In this document: positions 21,422 to 31,024 of the stretch, one piece after another
Numbering within the stretch: the first letter of the stretch is position 1
Layout: each line of letters opens with the position of its first letter
Notes under the pieces: generated by a model
What the model was told of the DNA's origin: nothing
Database searches by the model: none
What the model saw: the letters and a program-made list of their open reading frames with translations, nothing else
Source of the DNA: an uncultured Pelagibacteraceae bacterium
GTDB taxonomy: Bacteria; Pseudomonadota; Alphaproteobacteria; Pelagibacterales; Pelagibacteraceae
Assembly: GCA_902624495.1 (NCBI GenBank)
Contig: CACNYH010000001.1
Span: 1-64,000 of the forward strand
Direction of reading: 5' to 3'
Length of the DNA stretch: 64,000 nt
Position numbers and translations under genes: made by a program

Positions 21422-21789
21422 TGATACAAATTCAAACAGAACTATCAGTAGCAGACAACACAGGCGCTAAAAGAGTTGAATGCATAAAGGTTTTAGGAGG
21501 ATCTAAAAGGAGATATGCATCAGTAGGAGATATAATAGTAATAAGTGTCAAAGATGCTATCCCTAAAGGAAAAGTAAAAAAAGGTGCAGTTCACAAAGCT
21601 GTGGTTGTAAGAACAAGGAAAGAAATTTATAGAAATGATGGATCAAAAGTACAATTTGATAATAATGCTGTAGTCTTAACGGATGATAAAGGGGAACCTA
21701 TTGGTACTAGAATATTTGGTCCAGTAACAAGAGAATTAAGATCAAAGGGTCATACTAAAATTATATCATTAGCACCGGAGGTTCTTTAA
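21421..21789 (+). CDS. rplN: 50S ribosomal protein L14
   Basis: Bridge protein between subunits. 122 residues from ATG 21421, the family length. The frame remains open to 21376, but that would overlap rpsQ and add non-conserved residues. Begins [20 protein letters not shown]; ends ISLAPEVL. Confidence 0.97.
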   Translation: MIQIQTELSVADNTGAKRVECIKVLGGSKRRYASVGDIIVISVKDAIPKGKVKKGAVHKAVVVRTRKEIYRNDGSKVQFDNNAVVLTDDKGEPIGTRIFGPVTRELRSKGHTKIISLAPEVL

Positions 21790-21791
21790 AA

Positions 21792-22043
21792 ATGGAATTA
21801 AAAAAGGGCACACAAGTAAAAATAATTGCAGGAAAAGACAAAGGTAAAACAGGGGAAATTTTAGAAATAAATAAAAAATTAAATACTGTAAAAATTAAAT
21901 CAATTAACATGGTAAAAAAACACCTTAAACCCACCAAAGAGAATAAAGGCGGCATTATTTCTAAAGAAAGTTTCATTCATCAATCTAATGTGAAAAATAT
22001 TGACCAAAAAAAAATTAGTAAAGAAAAGGCAGGAAATAAATGA
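21792..22043 (+). CDS. rplX: 50S ribosomal protein L24
   Basis: Assembly initiator with a KOW motif: KKGTQVKIIAGKDKGKTGEI (residues 4-23). 83 residues, short relative to the common 100-105, with the C-terminal part reduced. ATGA-type overlap with rplE. Confidence 0.95.
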   Translation: MELKKGTQVKIIAGKDKGKTGEILEINKKLNTVKIKSINMVKKHLKPTKENKGGIISKESFIHQSNVKNIDQKKISKEKAGNK

Positions 22044-22591
22044 CCTCTAGATTAAAAGTTGCATACGATAAAGAAATAATTACAAAATTATTAGCTAAAT
22101 TATCTCTAAAAAATAGACACGAAGCTCCAAGGATAACTAAAGTAATTCTAAATATGGGGCTAGGTGAAGACGCATCTGACGGAAAAAAATTGAAATCTTG
22201 TATTGACGATATGTCTATGATCGCTGGACAAAAACCAGTGGTAACTAAATTTAAAAAATCAATCTCTAATTTTAAAACAAGAAAAGGAGCAAACGCTGGT
22301 GTAAAAGTTACCCTAAGATCCTCAAAAATGTACGAATTTATTGATCGTCTTATAAATATCGCTCTTCCTAGAGTAAAAGATTTTAGAGGACTTTCCTCTA
22401 AATGTATCGACAATTCAAATAATTTTTCTTTTGGAGTCAAAGAACATATAATTTTTCCAGAGGTAAATTTTGATAAAGTTGATAAAATTAGAGGTTTAGA
22501 CATAACAATTGTTACCTCTAGCAAAAATAAAACTGGAACTATTGAGCTTTTAAAAGAGTTTAATTTTCCCTTGAACAATAAAAAGAACTGA
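22040..22591 (+). CDS. rplE: 50S ribosomal protein L5
   Basis: Binds 5S rRNA with L18 and contacts the P-site tRNA. 183 residues. Contains ITKVILNMGLGE, GQKPVVTKFKKSISNFKTRK and the FGVKEHIIFPEV motif near residue 135. Confidence 0.97.
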   Translation: MTSRLKVAYDKEIITKLLAKLSLKNRHEAPRITKVILNMGLGEDASDGKKLKSCIDDMSMIAGQKPVVTKFKKSISNFKTRKGANAGVKVTLRSSKMYEFIDRLINIALPRVKDFRGLSSKCIDNSNNFSFGVKEHIIFPEVNFDKVDKIRGLDITIVTSSKNKTGTIELLKEFNFPLNNKKN

Positions 22592-22597
22592 GGACAA

Positions 22598-22903
22598 ATG
22601 GCTAAAACAAGTGCAATACAAAAAAATTTAAGAAGAATAAAATTAGTAAAAAAATACGCTAAGAAAAGAGCTGCTTTAAAAAAGATAATAAACAACAAAA
22701 AATTGGAATTGTCAGAGAGATTCGAAGCTCAATTAAAATTAAATAAATTACCAAAAAACTCTTCAAAGATAAGAATTAGAAATCGTTGTGAGGTATCAGG
22801 TAGACCACATGGAGTTTATAGAAAATTAAAAATATCCAGAATTGCCTTAAGGGATATGGCATCCTCTGGCAAAATTCCTGGAATAACTAAATCAAGCTGG
22901 TAG
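22598..22903 (+). CDS. rpsN: 30S ribosomal protein S14
   Basis: 30S head protein. 101 residues, the long form without a zinc ribbon: only one Cys is in the conserved [19 protein letters not shown] region, where the short zinc form would have a CxxC pair. Ends [17 protein letters not shown]. rpsH starts seven bases later behind AGGAGG. Confidence 0.97.
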   Translation: MAKTSAIQKNLRRIKLVKKYAKKRAALKKIINNKKLELSERFEAQLKLNKLPKNSSKIRIRNRCEVSGRPHGVYRKLKISRIALRDMASSGKIPGITKSSW

Positions 22904-22910
22904 GAGGATT

Positions 22911-23309
22911 ATGACTTATACGGATCCAATTGGAGATATGTTTGCGAGAATAAGAAATGGACAAATGAGAAATTTGAACTCCGTTGAAATCCCTTCATCT
23001 AATTTTAGAAGAAATATTTTAGAAATTTTAAAAAGTGAAGGATACATAAAAGATTTTTTTATAGAGAAAACTGTTAATAATAAAACAAGTCTGAGAATTT
23101 CACTAAAATATTATGAGGGGGATCCAGTCATTAAAGAGATTAAAAGAATTTCCAAACCTGGAAGAAGAGTTTATTCAAGAGCAAACAGTATTCCAAAAGT
23201 GATGAATGGTTTGGGATTAGCAATTTTATCAACCCCAAAAGGCGTTATGAGCGATGTCGAAGCAAGAAAACAAAATGTCGGTGGAGAAATAATTTGTAGG
23301 GTATTTTAA
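22911..23309 (+). CDS. rpsH: 30S ribosomal protein S8
   Basis: Platform protein and, in E. coli, spc-operon repressor. 132 residues. Begins MTYTDPIGDMFARIRNGQ; C-terminal SNVxxA-type segment is GLGLAILSTPKGVMSDVEAR. Preceded by GGTAGGAGGATT, one of the best Shine-Dalgarno sequences in the window. TAATG overlap with rplF. Confidence 0.97.
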   Translation: MTYTDPIGDMFARIRNGQMRNLNSVEIPSSNFRRNILEILKSEGYIKDFFIEKTVNNKTSLRISLKYYEGDPVIKEIKRISKPGRRVYSRANSIPKVMNGLGLAILSTPKGVMSDVEARKQNVGGEIICRVF

Positions 23310-23851
23310 TGTCAAAAATTGGAAAAAAAAATATAACTATACCAAAAGAATCATCGATTAAAATTGAAGGTGGCAATTTAACGATCACAGGACCTAAAGG
23401 GACAAAAAAATTGACAATAAACGATAAGATATTTACCTCAAAACTTAATGAAAGTGAATTTCAAATTAAGCCATTAGAAAAAAAAATTGATAAAAAAACC
23501 GCAATTATGTGGGGAACTTATAGAAGTTTAATTAACAATGCTGTGAAAGGTGTTTCAGCTGGTCATGAAAAAGTATTGGAACTATCCGGTGTTGGTTTCA
23601 GAGCAAACTTAAAAGGCGAAGTATTAAACTTACAACTTGGTTTTAGCCATGATATAAATTTTAAAATTCCTAAAGAAATTAAAATAATGGTCGAAAAACA
23701 AACGATTATAAAAATAAATGGAGTAGACAAAGAACTAGTTTCAAAAATTGCTGCAGATTTAAAAAGCTTGAAACCTATAGAGCCTTATAAAGCTAAAGGG
23801 ATTAAAGAAAGAGGTCAATTCGTTTTAAGAAAAGAAGGAAAGAAAAAATAA
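23309..23851 (+). CDS. rplF: 50S ribosomal protein L6
   Basis: Sits at the factor-binding site. 180 residues, two similar domains; begins [13 protein letters not shown] and has the C-terminal signature PEPYKGKGI-like region, here [25 protein letters not shown] overlaps with both neighbours. Confidence 0.97.
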   Translation: MSKIGKKNITIPKESSIKIEGGNLTITGPKGTKKLTINDKIFTSKLNESEFQIKPLEKKIDKKTAIMWGTYRSLINNAVKGVSAGHEKVLELSGVGFRANLKGEVLNLQLGFSHDINFKIPKEIKIMVEKQTIIKINGVDKELVSKIAADLKSLKPIEPYKAKGIKERGQFVLRKEGKKK

Positions 23852-24201
23852 TGAGAAATAATACTAAAGAAAAAAGAAAACTAAGAAATAGGAAAAAATT
23901 AAAAAAAGTTAACAGTAATAGATATAGAGTATCTGTAAACAAGTCATTAAACAATATATCAGCTCAAATAATTGATGATTTAAATAACAAAACACTTGTA
24001 TCAGCATCATCAATTGAAAAAGATTTTAAAATTAAAAAAACAAAAAAAATTGATAAATCAACAATAATTGGAGAAATTTTAGCTAAGAGAGCTAAAGAAA
24101 AAAAAATAAACGAAGTTTATTTTGATAGAGGAGGATACAAATATCATGGAAGAGTAAAAATATTTGCAGAAACCTTGAGAAAGAATGGATTGAAATTTTA
24201 A
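23851..24201 (+). CDS. rplR: 50S ribosomal protein L18
   Basis: 5S rRNA-binding protein. 116 residues, Lys-rich. RLxVxxSxxxIxAQ pattern appears as [20 protein letters not shown]-terminal [20 protein letters not shown] is characteristic. Overlaps rpsE by one base. Confidence 0.96.
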   Translation: MRNNTKEKRKLRNRKKLKKVNSNRYRVSVNKSLNNISAQIIDDLNNKTLVSASSIEKDFKIKKTKKIDKSTIIGEILAKRAKEKKINEVYFDRGGYKYHGRVKIFAETLRKNGLKF

Positions 24202-24719
24202 TGTCAGAAAATAAAAAAATTGAAAGCGAAATAAAAGAAAAACTGGTCGCCATTAATAGAATAACAAAAGTTGTTAAAGGTGGAAGAAGGTTTGGTTTTG
24301 CTGCTTTGGTGGTTGTAGGTAACCAAAAGGGCACTATTGGTATTGGACAAGGTAAATCTAAACAGGTTCCAGATGCAATAAAAAAGGCTACTGAATTTGC
24401 TAAAAGAAATTTAATTAAGATACCACTTAAAGAAGGCCGAACACTTCACCATGATGTGAAAGGCAAAAATGGATCTGGGAAAGTATTTTTAAGAGCTGCT
24501 CCAGCCGGCACGGGTATAATAGCAGGTGGTGCAATAAGATCAGTTTGTGAAGTTTTAGGGATCCAAGATGTTGTTGCAAAATCTTTAGGATCTGCAAACC
24601 CACATAATGTTTTAAAAGCATGTGTCAATGGGTTGAAATCTCAAAATTCTCCAAAAATATTGTCAGCTATAAGAGGCAAAAAAATTTCTGAAGTTATATC
24701 AAAAAGGGAGGCAAAATAA
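24201..24719 (+). CDS. rpsE: 30S ribosomal protein S5
   Basis: Accuracy and assembly protein, 172 residues. N-terminal dsRBD-like domain with [21 protein letters not shown]-terminal domain with [20 protein letters not shown] and [11 protein letters not shown]. rplO starts two bases after the stop: rpmD (L30), which normally lies here, is absent. Confidence 0.97.
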   Translation: MSENKKIESEIKEKLVAINRITKVVKGGRRFGFAALVVVGNQKGTIGIGQGKSKQVPDAIKKATEFAKRNLIKIPLKEGRTLHHDVKGKNGSGKVFLRAAPAGTGIIAGGAIRSVCEVLGIQDVVAKSLGSANPHNVLKACVNGLKSQNSPKILSAIRGKKISEVISKREAK

Positions 24720-24720
24720 T

Positions 24721-25173
24721 ATGGAATTAAATAGTCTAGTTAAGATTAATAAGAAAAAAATTCGAGTTGGAAGAGGCATTGGTTCTGGAAAAGGGAAAAC
24801 TTCATCTAGAGGTCACAAAGGTCAAAAATCGAGGTCAGGAGTTGCAATAAAAAGTTTTGAAGGAGGTCAAATGCCATTATACAGAAGACTCCCAAAGCGA
24901 GGATTCAAGAGTTTTAAAAAAAAAAAAATGGTAATTTTAAATCTTTCGAATATTCAAAACATTTTCGAGAAAGCAGAAAATAACTTAAAAAATATTTTGG
25001 ACTTAAAAACTTTAAAAGATAGAAATTTGATTGATAAAAAAACTTTGCAATTAAAAATATTAGGAGCTGGTGATCTTAAAAAAAGTGTTGAAATCACCGC
25101 TAACTTTGCTTCAAAAAAAGCGTCTGAAAAAATCGAAAAAGCTGGTGGAAAATTAAGCTTAGTAAAAAAATAA
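24721..25173 (+). CDS. rplO: 50S ribosomal protein L15
   Basis: Late-assembly protein. 150 residues. N-terminal GRGIGSGKGKTSSRGHKGQK, then SFEGGQMPLYRRLPKRGFKS. A run of 13 A (24916-24928) encodes the Lys stretch after RGFKSF; it stays in frame but is a possible slippage site. C-terminal half is Lys-rich and ends ASEKIEKAGGKLSLVKK. Confidence 0.96.
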   Translation: MELNSLVKINKKKIRVGRGIGSGKGKTSSRGHKGQKSRSGVAIKSFEGGQMPLYRRLPKRGFKSFKKKKMVILNLSNIQNIFEKAENNLKNILDLKTLKDRNLIDKKTLQLKILGAGDLKKSVEITANFASKKASEKIEKAGGKLSLVKK

Positions 25174-25184
25174 TTTAGAATATT

Positions 25185-26489
25185 ATGTCAAGTGAAAGAT
25201 TAAATACTGCAGGTGCTTTTAGTCAAGCTACAGATTTAAAGAATAGAATTTTTTTTACAATTTTAATATTGGTAATTTATAGACTAGGAACTTATGTGCC
25301 ATTAGCCGGAATTGATCCAGATGCTCTAAAAGAAATAATGGCATCAAGTCAAAAAGGTCTTTTAGGAATGTTTAACATGTTTTCAGGTGGAGCAGTTACT
25401 AGAATGGCAATATTTGCATTGGGGATAATGCCATATATATCTTCCTCAATTATTGTTCAGTTGTTAACAGGAGTTTCAGATTATTTTAAAAATTTAAAAG
25501 AACAAGGAGAAATTGGACGAAAAAAAATTACTCAAATTACGAGATATGGAACAGTTTTAATCGCCTGTCTCCAAGGTTATGGAGTATCAGTAGGATTAGA
25601 AAATGCTGGGAATTTAGTTTCTGATCCAGGATTATCATTTAGAATAATTACAACGATTTCTTTAGTAGCTGGAACAACATTTTTAATGTGGCTAGGTGAA
25701 CAGATCACTCTAAGAGGGGTAGGTAATGGTATTTCTTTAATTATATTTTCAGGAATAGTGGCTGAAATTCCTCGAGCATTAGCATCAACTTTTGAATTGG
25801 GTAGAACAGGAGCATTATCTGCTTTAATGATTGTAGGAATTTTTATTTTAGTAATTTTTACTGTTTTATTTATTGTATTCTTTGAGAGAGCAATGAGAAA
25901 AATTTTAATAAATTATCCAAAAAGGCAAGTAGGAAATAAAATGTACGGTGGTGAGTCTTCTCATTTACCTCTAAAGATAAATACAGCAGGAGTTATTCCA
26001 GCAATATTTGCATCAGCGCTTTTGCTCTTACCAGTTACAATTTCAAACTTTGGTTTCGCTGACTCAGATACTTTTCTAAAAATTTCTTCTATGTTTACTC
26101 AAGGACAACCTCTGTATATGTTATTGTATGCTTCAGGTATAATATTTTTCTCATTTTTTTATACATCGATTGTATTTAATCCAAAAGAAACATCGGAAAA
26201 TTTAAGAAAATATGGTGGTTATATACCAGGCATTAGACCAGGAGAAAGAACAGCGGAATATATTGAAACAATTTTAATTAGACTTACTACAGTTGGATCA
26301 CTTTACCTTACTTTTGTGTGTCTAATGCCAGAATTTCTTATTGCAAAATACCCTATTCCTTTTTATTTAGGGGGAACTTCAATATTAATTGTAGTAGTTG
26401 TAGCAATGGATACTGTTACTCAAGTACAAACAAGACTGATGAGCTCACAATATGAGTCTTTAATCAGAAAAACTAAATTTGGAAAATAA
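25185..26489 (+). CDS. secY: preprotein translocase subunit SecY
   Basis: Protein-conducting channel of the Sec translocon. 434 residues with ten predicted membrane helices. Landmarks: FFTILILVIYRLGTYVPLAG (TM1), GIMPYISSSIIVQLL (TM2), the cytoplasmic loop with RYGGYIPGIRPG-like GGYIPGIRPGERTAEYIE. It is the last spc-cluster gene before adk, at the normal place. Confidence 0.98.
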   Translation: MSSERLNTAGAFSQATDLKNRIFFTILILVIYRLGTYVPLAGIDPDALKEIMASSQKGLLGMFNMFSGGAVTRMAIFALGIMPYISSSIIVQLLTGVSDYFKNLKEQGEIGRKKITQITRYGTVLIACLQGYGVSVGLENAGNLVSDPGLSFRIITTISLVAGTTFLMWLGEQITLRGVGNGISLIIFSGIVAEIPRALASTFELGRTGALSALMIVGIFILVIFTVLFIVFFERAMRKILINYPKRQVGNKMYGGESSHLPLKINTAGVIPAIFASALLLLPVTISNFGFADSDTFLKISSMFTQGQPLYMLLYASGIIFFSFFYTSIVFNPKETSENLRKYGGYIPGIRPGERTAEYIETILIRLTTVGSLYLTFVCLMPEFLIAKYPIPFYLGGTSILIVVVVAMDTVTQVQTRLMSSQYESLIRKTKFGK

Positions 26490-26497
26490 TATATTTT

Positions 26498-27064
26498 ATG
26501 AATTTAGTTATATTTGGTCCTCCAGGCGCTGGTAAGGGAACACAATCGAGTTTCATCACAAAAAAATTTAATTTATATCAATTGTCAACTGGAGAACTTT
26601 TAAGAGAAGAAATAAAAAATAAAACTAAGTTAGGGAAAAAAATTTCATCAATTATCAATTCTGGTGATTTAGTCTCAGATGAAATTGTTAGTGAGCTTAT
26701 AGAAAAATTTATTTCTAAAAAAGAATTTCAAAATAGAATAATTTTTGATGGATATCCACGAAATTTATCTCAAGCTAAAAACTTAGATATTCTTTTAAAA
26801 AATAGTAATCAAAAAATTGATATGGTTTTAAAATTATCGGTAAGCCTAGAAACAATTAAACAAAGGATATCGGAAAGAAAAACTTTAGAGAATAGAACTG
26901 ATGATGACGAAAAAACTGCTATAAAAAGATATGAAACTTATGAAAAAAACAGTAAACTTGTAATTGATTTTTATGAACGTTTAGGTTTATTAAAAGTAGT
27001 AAACGGCGAGCGATCTATTGCCGAAATTAGTAGCGAAATTAGCGCACTAATTGAAGTTATCTAG
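26498..27064 (+). CDS. adk: adenylate kinase
   Basis: Interconverts ATP+AMP and 2 ADP. 188 residues. P-loop GPPGAGKGTQ (7-16), AMP-binding FDGYPRNLSQA (about 85-95), and RTDDDEKTAIKRY after a short LID. The LID lacks the 25-residue zinc-type insertion of the E. coli long form and has no Cys, so this is a short-form enzyme. secY-adk pairing is conserved in proteobacteria. Confidence 0.97.
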   Translation: MNLVIFGPPGAGKGTQSSFITKKFNLYQLSTGELLREEIKNKTKLGKKISSIINSGDLVSDEIVSELIEKFISKKEFQNRIIFDGYPRNLSQAKNLDILLKNSNQKIDMVLKLSVSLETIKQRISERKTLENRTDDDEKTAIKRYETYEKNSKLVIDFYERLGLLKVVNGERSIAEISSEISALIEVI

Positions 27065-27066
27065 GG

Positions 27067-27094
27067 TTGACTTTGAGCAATTTCACAATATAAA
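27067..27094 (+). promoter_or_regulatory. candidate promoter for rpsM-rpsK-rpoA-rplQ
   Basis: TTGACT (27067-27072) and TATAAA (27089-27094) are separated by 16 bases in the 60-base gap after adk. The transcript would begin around 27101 and give a short leader of about 24 bases before the rpsM ATG at 27125. Inferred from sequence only. Confidence 0.55.
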
Positions 27095-27124
27095 TACGCA
27101 GTAAATAATTTACTCATTAAATAT

Positions 27125-27508
27125 ATGGCTCGTATAGCAGGGATCAACATTCCACAAAACAAAATTGTCAGTATAGCATTAACTTACATTCATGGAATAG
27201 GATTACACTCTTCAAAGAAAATTTGTAAAAAACTAGATATTCCCGCTTCCAAAAGAGTTAACGAACTATCTGAAGAGCAGGTTCTTAAAATCAGAGAATT
27301 CATAGATGCTAATCACAAAGTAGAAGGGGATTTAAGAAGGGAAGTTTCAGTAAATATAAAAAGACTTGTTGATTTAGCTTGTTACAGGGGTTCAAGGCAC
27401 AAAAAAAAATTACCTGTGAGAGGCCAAAGAACTCAATGTAATGCTAGAACTCGAAAAGGAAAAGCCATTGCTATTGCGGGCAAGAAACTTACCCCATTAA
27501 AAAAATAA
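27125..27508 (+). CDS. rpsM: 30S ribosomal protein S13
   Basis: Head protein contacting the P-site tRNA and forming bridges to L5. 127 residues. Begins [16 protein letters not shown]-terminal [20 protein letters not shown] and the basic tail [16 protein letters not shown] are typical. Preceded by a strong promoter candidate. Confidence 0.98.
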   Translation: MARIAGINIPQNKIVSIALTYIHGIGLHSSKKICKKLDIPASKRVNELSEEQVLKIREFIDANHKVEGDLRREVSVNIKRLVDLACYRGSRHKKKLPVRGQRTQCNARTRKGKAIAIAGKKLTPLKK

Positions 27509-27514
27509 TTTTAT

Positions 27515-27961
27515 ATGAATAAAAAGAATGAAAAAAAAGAGAAAAAGGATGATTTAAAAAAACTTGAGGCTAATAAAGCGCCAGTTGTAAAAAAGAAAAA
27601 AAAAATTAAAAAAAATATTACTTCAGGTATAGCCTACGTTTATTCAACTTTTAATAATACAATAATTTCTATTGCTGATGAAAATGGTAATGTTATTTCT
27701 TGGTCTTCAGCGGGTTCTAAAGGATTTAAAGGATCAAGAAAGTCTACACCATATGCTGCACAAGTCGCTGCTGATGATGCTGGAGAAAAAGCCTATGAAC
27801 AAGGCTTAAGAACTTTAACAGTTCAAGTAAAAGGCCCGGGTTCAGGAAGAGAGACAGCACTAAGGTCTTTACAATCAAGAGGTTTTAAAATTTTGACGAT
27901 AAGAGACACAACACCAATGCCTCATAATGGTGCTCGTCCACCAAAAAGAAGGAGAGTATAA
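27515..27961 (+). CDS. rpsK: 30S ribosomal protein S11
   Basis: Platform protein near the Shine-Dalgarno helix. 148 residues, about 20 longer than usual: an N-terminal Lys/Glu-rich extension (residues 1-35) precedes the conserved core starting [19 protein letters not shown]. Core includes [17 protein letters not shown] and ends [10 protein letters not shown]. rpoA begins on the base after its stop. Confidence 0.96.
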   Translation: MNKKNEKKEKKDDLKKLEANKAPVVKKKKKIKKNITSGIAYVYSTFNNTIISIADENGNVISWSSAGSKGFKGSRKSTPYAAQVAADDAGEKAYEQGLRTLTVQVKGPGSGRETALRSLQSRGFKILTIRDTTPMPHNGARPPKRRRV

Positions 27962-28996
27962 ATGCAATCAACAACAAATATAATTGATAAGAATTGGAAA
28001 GCATTAATCAAACCTAATAAGCTTGAAATAAAAAGTAATGAAGATAAAACTATTGCAAAAGTCGTAGCAGAACCTTTAGAAAAAGGTTTTGGTCAAACAA
28101 TTGGAAATTCATTAAGACGAATACTTCTATCATCTATTCAAGGTGCAGCGGTGACCGCAATTCAAATAGATGGAGTTTTACATGAATTTTCCTCTATTAA
28201 AGGGGTAAGAGAAGATGTTACTGATATTGTTTTAAATGTAAAAAATTTAGCAATTAAATCAACGTCTTCAACTCCGAAAAAAATAATTTTAGACATAAAG
28301 GGACCTAAAGAAGTGAAAGCTAAAGATATCACTTTAGTTCCTGAAGTAGAAATACTAAATCCTGAGCAAACTATCTGTAATCTTGATGAAAAGACTAATT
28401 TTCATATGGAGCTAATGGTAAGCACAGGAAAAGGTTATATACAAGCACCAAAAAACAAGACTGAAGATAGTCCATTAGGTTTAATTTCAATAGACTCATT
28501 ATTTAGTCCGGTAAAGAAAGTCTCTTTTTCGGTTGAGAATACTCGAGCTGGTAGCGCACTAGATTATGACAAATTGTTAATGACAGTAGAGACAAATGGT
28601 ACAGTTGATGCAGAGGATGCAATTGCTTACTCAGCCAGAATATTTCAAGATCAATTATCAATGTTTGTAAACTTCGAAGATCCACAAGAAGTAGTAAAAG
28701 AAGTAAAATCATCTGAGCCTGAATTTAATAGAAATTTATTAAAAAGAGTTGAGGAGCTCGAACTTTCTGTTCGATCAATGAATTGTCTAAAGAACGATAA
28801 TATAATTTATATTGGAGATTTGGTTCAAAAAACTGAGCCAGAAATGCTTAGAACTCCAAATTTTGGAAGGAAATCCTTAAATGAGATTAAGGAAGTCTTA
28901 AACACAATGTCATTATATTTGGGTATGGAAATACCTAATTGGCCCCCAGACAACATTGCTGAATTATCTAAGAAATTAGAGGAAAACAACTACTAA
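27962..28996 (+). CDS. rpoA: DNA-directed RNA polymerase subunit alpha
   Basis: Assembly platform of RNA polymerase. 344 residues. N-terminal domain with [20 protein letters not shown] (about 35-54); C-terminal domain (from about 255) with two helix-hairpin-helix segments, [17 protein letters not shown] and [19 protein letters not shown], that bind UP elements and activators in the family. TAATG overlap with rplQ. Confidence 0.98.
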   Translation: MQSTTNIIDKNWKALIKPNKLEIKSNEDKTIAKVVAEPLEKGFGQTIGNSLRRILLSSIQGAAVTAIQIDGVLHEFSSIKGVREDVTDIVLNVKNLAIKSTSSTPKKIILDIKGPKEVKAKDITLVPEVEILNPEQTICNLDEKTNFHMELMVSTGKGYIQAPKNKTEDSPLGLISIDSLFSPVKKVSFSVENTRAGSALDYDKLLMTVETNGTVDAEDAIAYSARIFQDQLSMFVNFEDPQEVVKEVKSSEPEFNRNLLKRVEELELSVRSMNCLKNDNIIYIGDLVQKTEPEMLRTPNFGRKSLNEIKEVLNTMSLYLGMEIPNWPPDNIAELSKKLEENNY

Positions 28997-29445
28997 TGAG
29001 ACACGGCTTAGGGTACAGAAAACTTAATAAAACAAGTGAGCATAGAAAAGCTTTATTTAAGAATATGCTAAATTCATTAATTAAATATGAACAAATAATC
29101 ACTACTTTACCAAAAGCAAAAGAACTTAAACCACAAATAGATAAAGTCATTACAATAGGTAAAGATAACAATTTAAGTAACAAAAAAAGATTATTTTCAA
29201 AGCTTCAAGATAAAAAATCGGTAACGAAAGTTTTTGATGAACTTTCTAAAAGATATAGTTCAAGAAAAGGCGGATACTCGAGAGTTTTAAAAGCTGGCTT
29301 TAGAACAGGTGACGACGCACCAATGGCGGTGATTGAATTAGTTGATCGAAATCCTGAGGCTAAAAAAGTTGATAAGCCAAAAAAAACCGAGACAAAAGAC
29401 AAAAAAAAAGAAGCTCAACCAGAGCCTAAAGTAGCAAATAAATAA
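28996..29445 (+). CDS. rplQ: 50S ribosomal protein L17
   Basis: Tunnel-exit protein. 149 residues; conserved core [20 protein letters not shown] to [12 protein letters not shown] (about residue 116), then an added Lys/Glu/Pro tail of about 30 residues. Such tails also occur in S11 and S19 here. Last gene of the supercluster; the next gene starts 11 bases later. Confidence 0.97.
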   Translation: MRHGLGYRKLNKTSEHRKALFKNMLNSLIKYEQIITTLPKAKELKPQIDKVITIGKDNNLSNKKRLFSKLQDKKSVTKVFDELSKRYSSRKGGYSRVLKAGFRTGDDAPMAVIELVDRNPEAKKVDKPKKTETKDKKKEAQPEPKVANK

Positions 29446-29456
29446 ATTAAGCCTTC

Positions 29457-30356
29457 ATGCCTAAATCATACACTGTAGACGATGATTATAATGACTCGCG
29501 TCTTGATAAATGGTTTAAAAATAAAATACTAAATTTACCGCACTCTTTATTAGAAAAAATACTTCGACAAAATAAAGTTAAGGTTAATAAAAAAAAAACT
29601 AAATCATCATATAGATTGCAGAAAGGTGATTTGATTGAGATTTATGATATTTCTAAATTAAAACCAGTAGATAAAAAAGCAAAGATTAAATATTTACCAA
29701 AAAAAAAAGAAATTAATACTTATGATGATTACGTAATAGAAGATAATGCAAATTTCATAGTAATTAACAAACCAAATGGTATTCCAGTTCAATCAGGTAC
29801 AAAATCATTTAAAAACATTATAGATATATTGAAGAATTCAAAATACTTTGAAAATTCAAAACCTTTCATTGTTCATAGATTAGATAAGGAGACATCTGGA
29901 GTTCTGATTATTGCAAAAAATAGAAAATATGCTCAATTATTTACTTCACTTTTTAGGATAAGGAAAATTCATAAAACTTATTTAGCGATAGTGTATGGAA
30001 AAGTTGATAAGTCTATAAAAGTCATGAAAGATGATTTAATTTATTACGAAAATAATAAAAAAATTTCTCAAAAGGCTATTTCAAACATTAAAATCATCAA
30101 GTCGAACGAGGGATATTCATACTTAGAATTAAATCCGATTACTGGAAGAAAACATCAGTTAAGAAAACAATTACTTAAAATTGGAAGTCCAATAATAGGA
30201 GATGATAAATATTTTTTAAATGATAGAAAAAGAATAAAAATAAAAAACCTTATGTTACATGCATATAAAATAAAATTTATGATTAACAATATGCAATATA
30301 ATTTTAAAGCAAAATATAACAAATTATTTGAAGATTTTCTTAAAAAAAATATTTAA
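29457..30356 (+). CDS. RluA-family 23S rRNA pseudouridine synthase (RluC-like)
   Basis: Converts specific uridines in 23S rRNA to pseudouridine. 299 residues. N-terminal S4 RNA-binding domain (about 13-60, with LDKWFKNK and LLEKILRQNKVKVNKKKT). The catalytic domain has the HRLDKETSGVLIIAKN motif (about 140-155) with the catalytic Asp, and GRKHQLRKQLLKIGSPIIGD. S4 plus this core suits RluC or RluD; I favour RluC, without certainty. It ends convergent with lipB, overlapping it by four bases. Confidence 0.85.
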   Translation: MPKSYTVDDDYNDSRLDKWFKNKILNLPHSLLEKILRQNKVKVNKKKTKSSYRLQKGDLIEIYDISKLKPVDKKAKIKYLPKKKEINTYDDYVIEDNANFIVINKPNGIPVQSGTKSFKNIIDILKNSKYFENSKPFIVHRLDKETSGVLIIAKNRKYAQLFTSLFRIRKIHKTYLAIVYGKVDKSIKVMKDDLIYYENNKKISQKAISNIKIIKSNEGYSYLELNPITGRKHQLRKQLLKIGSPIIGDDKYFLNDRKRIKIKNLMLHAYKIKFMINNMQYNFKAKYNKLFEDFLKKNI

Positions 30357-30964
30357 ATATTATTAATATTTTTTATAAAAATTTTTGCTAAATCATTCTC
30401 AAATTTCTTAGGTTTAACCGAAATTAATTTGTATATTGAAGTAACCTTTTTATTATCTAAACCACAAGGAATAATTTTTAAATACTGATTTAAATTATTT
30501 GTAATATTTATTGAACAGCCATGATACGCAACCCATCTAGATACTCTAATACCTATTGCTGCAATTTTTTTATCTTTAACCCATATACCAATATTTTTCT
30601 TATCTTTTTTGGATTGAATTTTATATCTTTCTAAAAATTGTATTATACTCTTTTCTATTGAATTTATTAATTTTCTTATGTCTTTTTTTCTATTATTCAA
30701 ATCGATGACAAAGTAAATAATTTTTTGCCCAGGGTTATGCAATGTAATTTTACCCCCTCTATTTGATTTGATTATTTTAACTTTTTTATCTATTATCTCT
30801 TTTTTGTTAAAACTTACCCCGGCAGTATAAGTAGTGGGGTGTTCCAGGATCCATAATAATTCCCTATTTGTCCCTTTTTTTACCTCCTCTACTCTTTTAT
30901 TGAGATAACGCATTGCTATCTTATAGGGTATACGTTTTTTGCTGATTTTAATTTCTATACTCAT
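30353..30964 (-). CDS. lipB: octanoyltransferase LipB
   Basis: Moves octanoate from acyl carrier protein to lipoyl domains, the first step of lipoate synthesis. 203 residues. Conserved parts: LLWILEHPTTYTAGVSF near residue 40, GGKITLHNPGQKIIYFVIDL near 70, KKIAAIGIRVSRWVAYHG with the catalytic Lys, and IIPCGLDNKKVTS with the catalytic Cys near residue 166. The usual THY-x-GPGQ is TLHNPGQ here. lipA was not seen in the window. It diverges from mgtE. Confidence 0.92.
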   Translation of the reverse strand: MSIEIKISKKRIPYKIAMRYLNKRVEEVKKGTNRELLWILEHPTTYTAGVSFNKKEIIDKKVKIIKSNRGGKITLHNPGQKIIYFVIDLNNRKKDIRKLINSIEKSIIQFLERYKIQSKKDKKNIGIWVKDKKIAAIGIRVSRWVAYHGCSINITNNLNQYLKIIPCGLDNKKVTSIYKLISVKPKKFENDLAKIFIKNINNI

Positions 30965-30969
30965 TTAAT

Positions 30970-30998
30970 TTGAATTTTATCATTATATAGACTAATAG
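30970..30998 (+). promoter_or_regulatory. candidate promoter for mgtE
   Basis: TTGAAT (30970-30975) and TAATAG (30993-30998), spaced 17 bases apart, lie in the 60-base divergent gap between lipB and mgtE. The -10 box sits in a small dyad (GACT-AAT-AGTC, 30990-31000). AAGAGG precedes the mgtE ATG by six bases. No room exists for a long Mg-sensing leader. Confidence 0.3.
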
Positions 30999-31024
30999 TC
31001 TCAAAAAAACTTAAAGAGGCATTT

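Noticed and set aside
22015-22698. Minus-strand open frame of 227 codons over rplE/rpsN
   Set aside because: Antisense shadow of two certain ribosomal genes, Phe/Leu-rich, with no recognisable domain or ribosome binding site.
30355-30374. AAATATT-ATT-AATATTT followed by T residues at the rluC-like/lipB junction
   Set aside because: All A-T stem with a three-base loop; too unstable to call a terminator in such an A+T-rich sequence.
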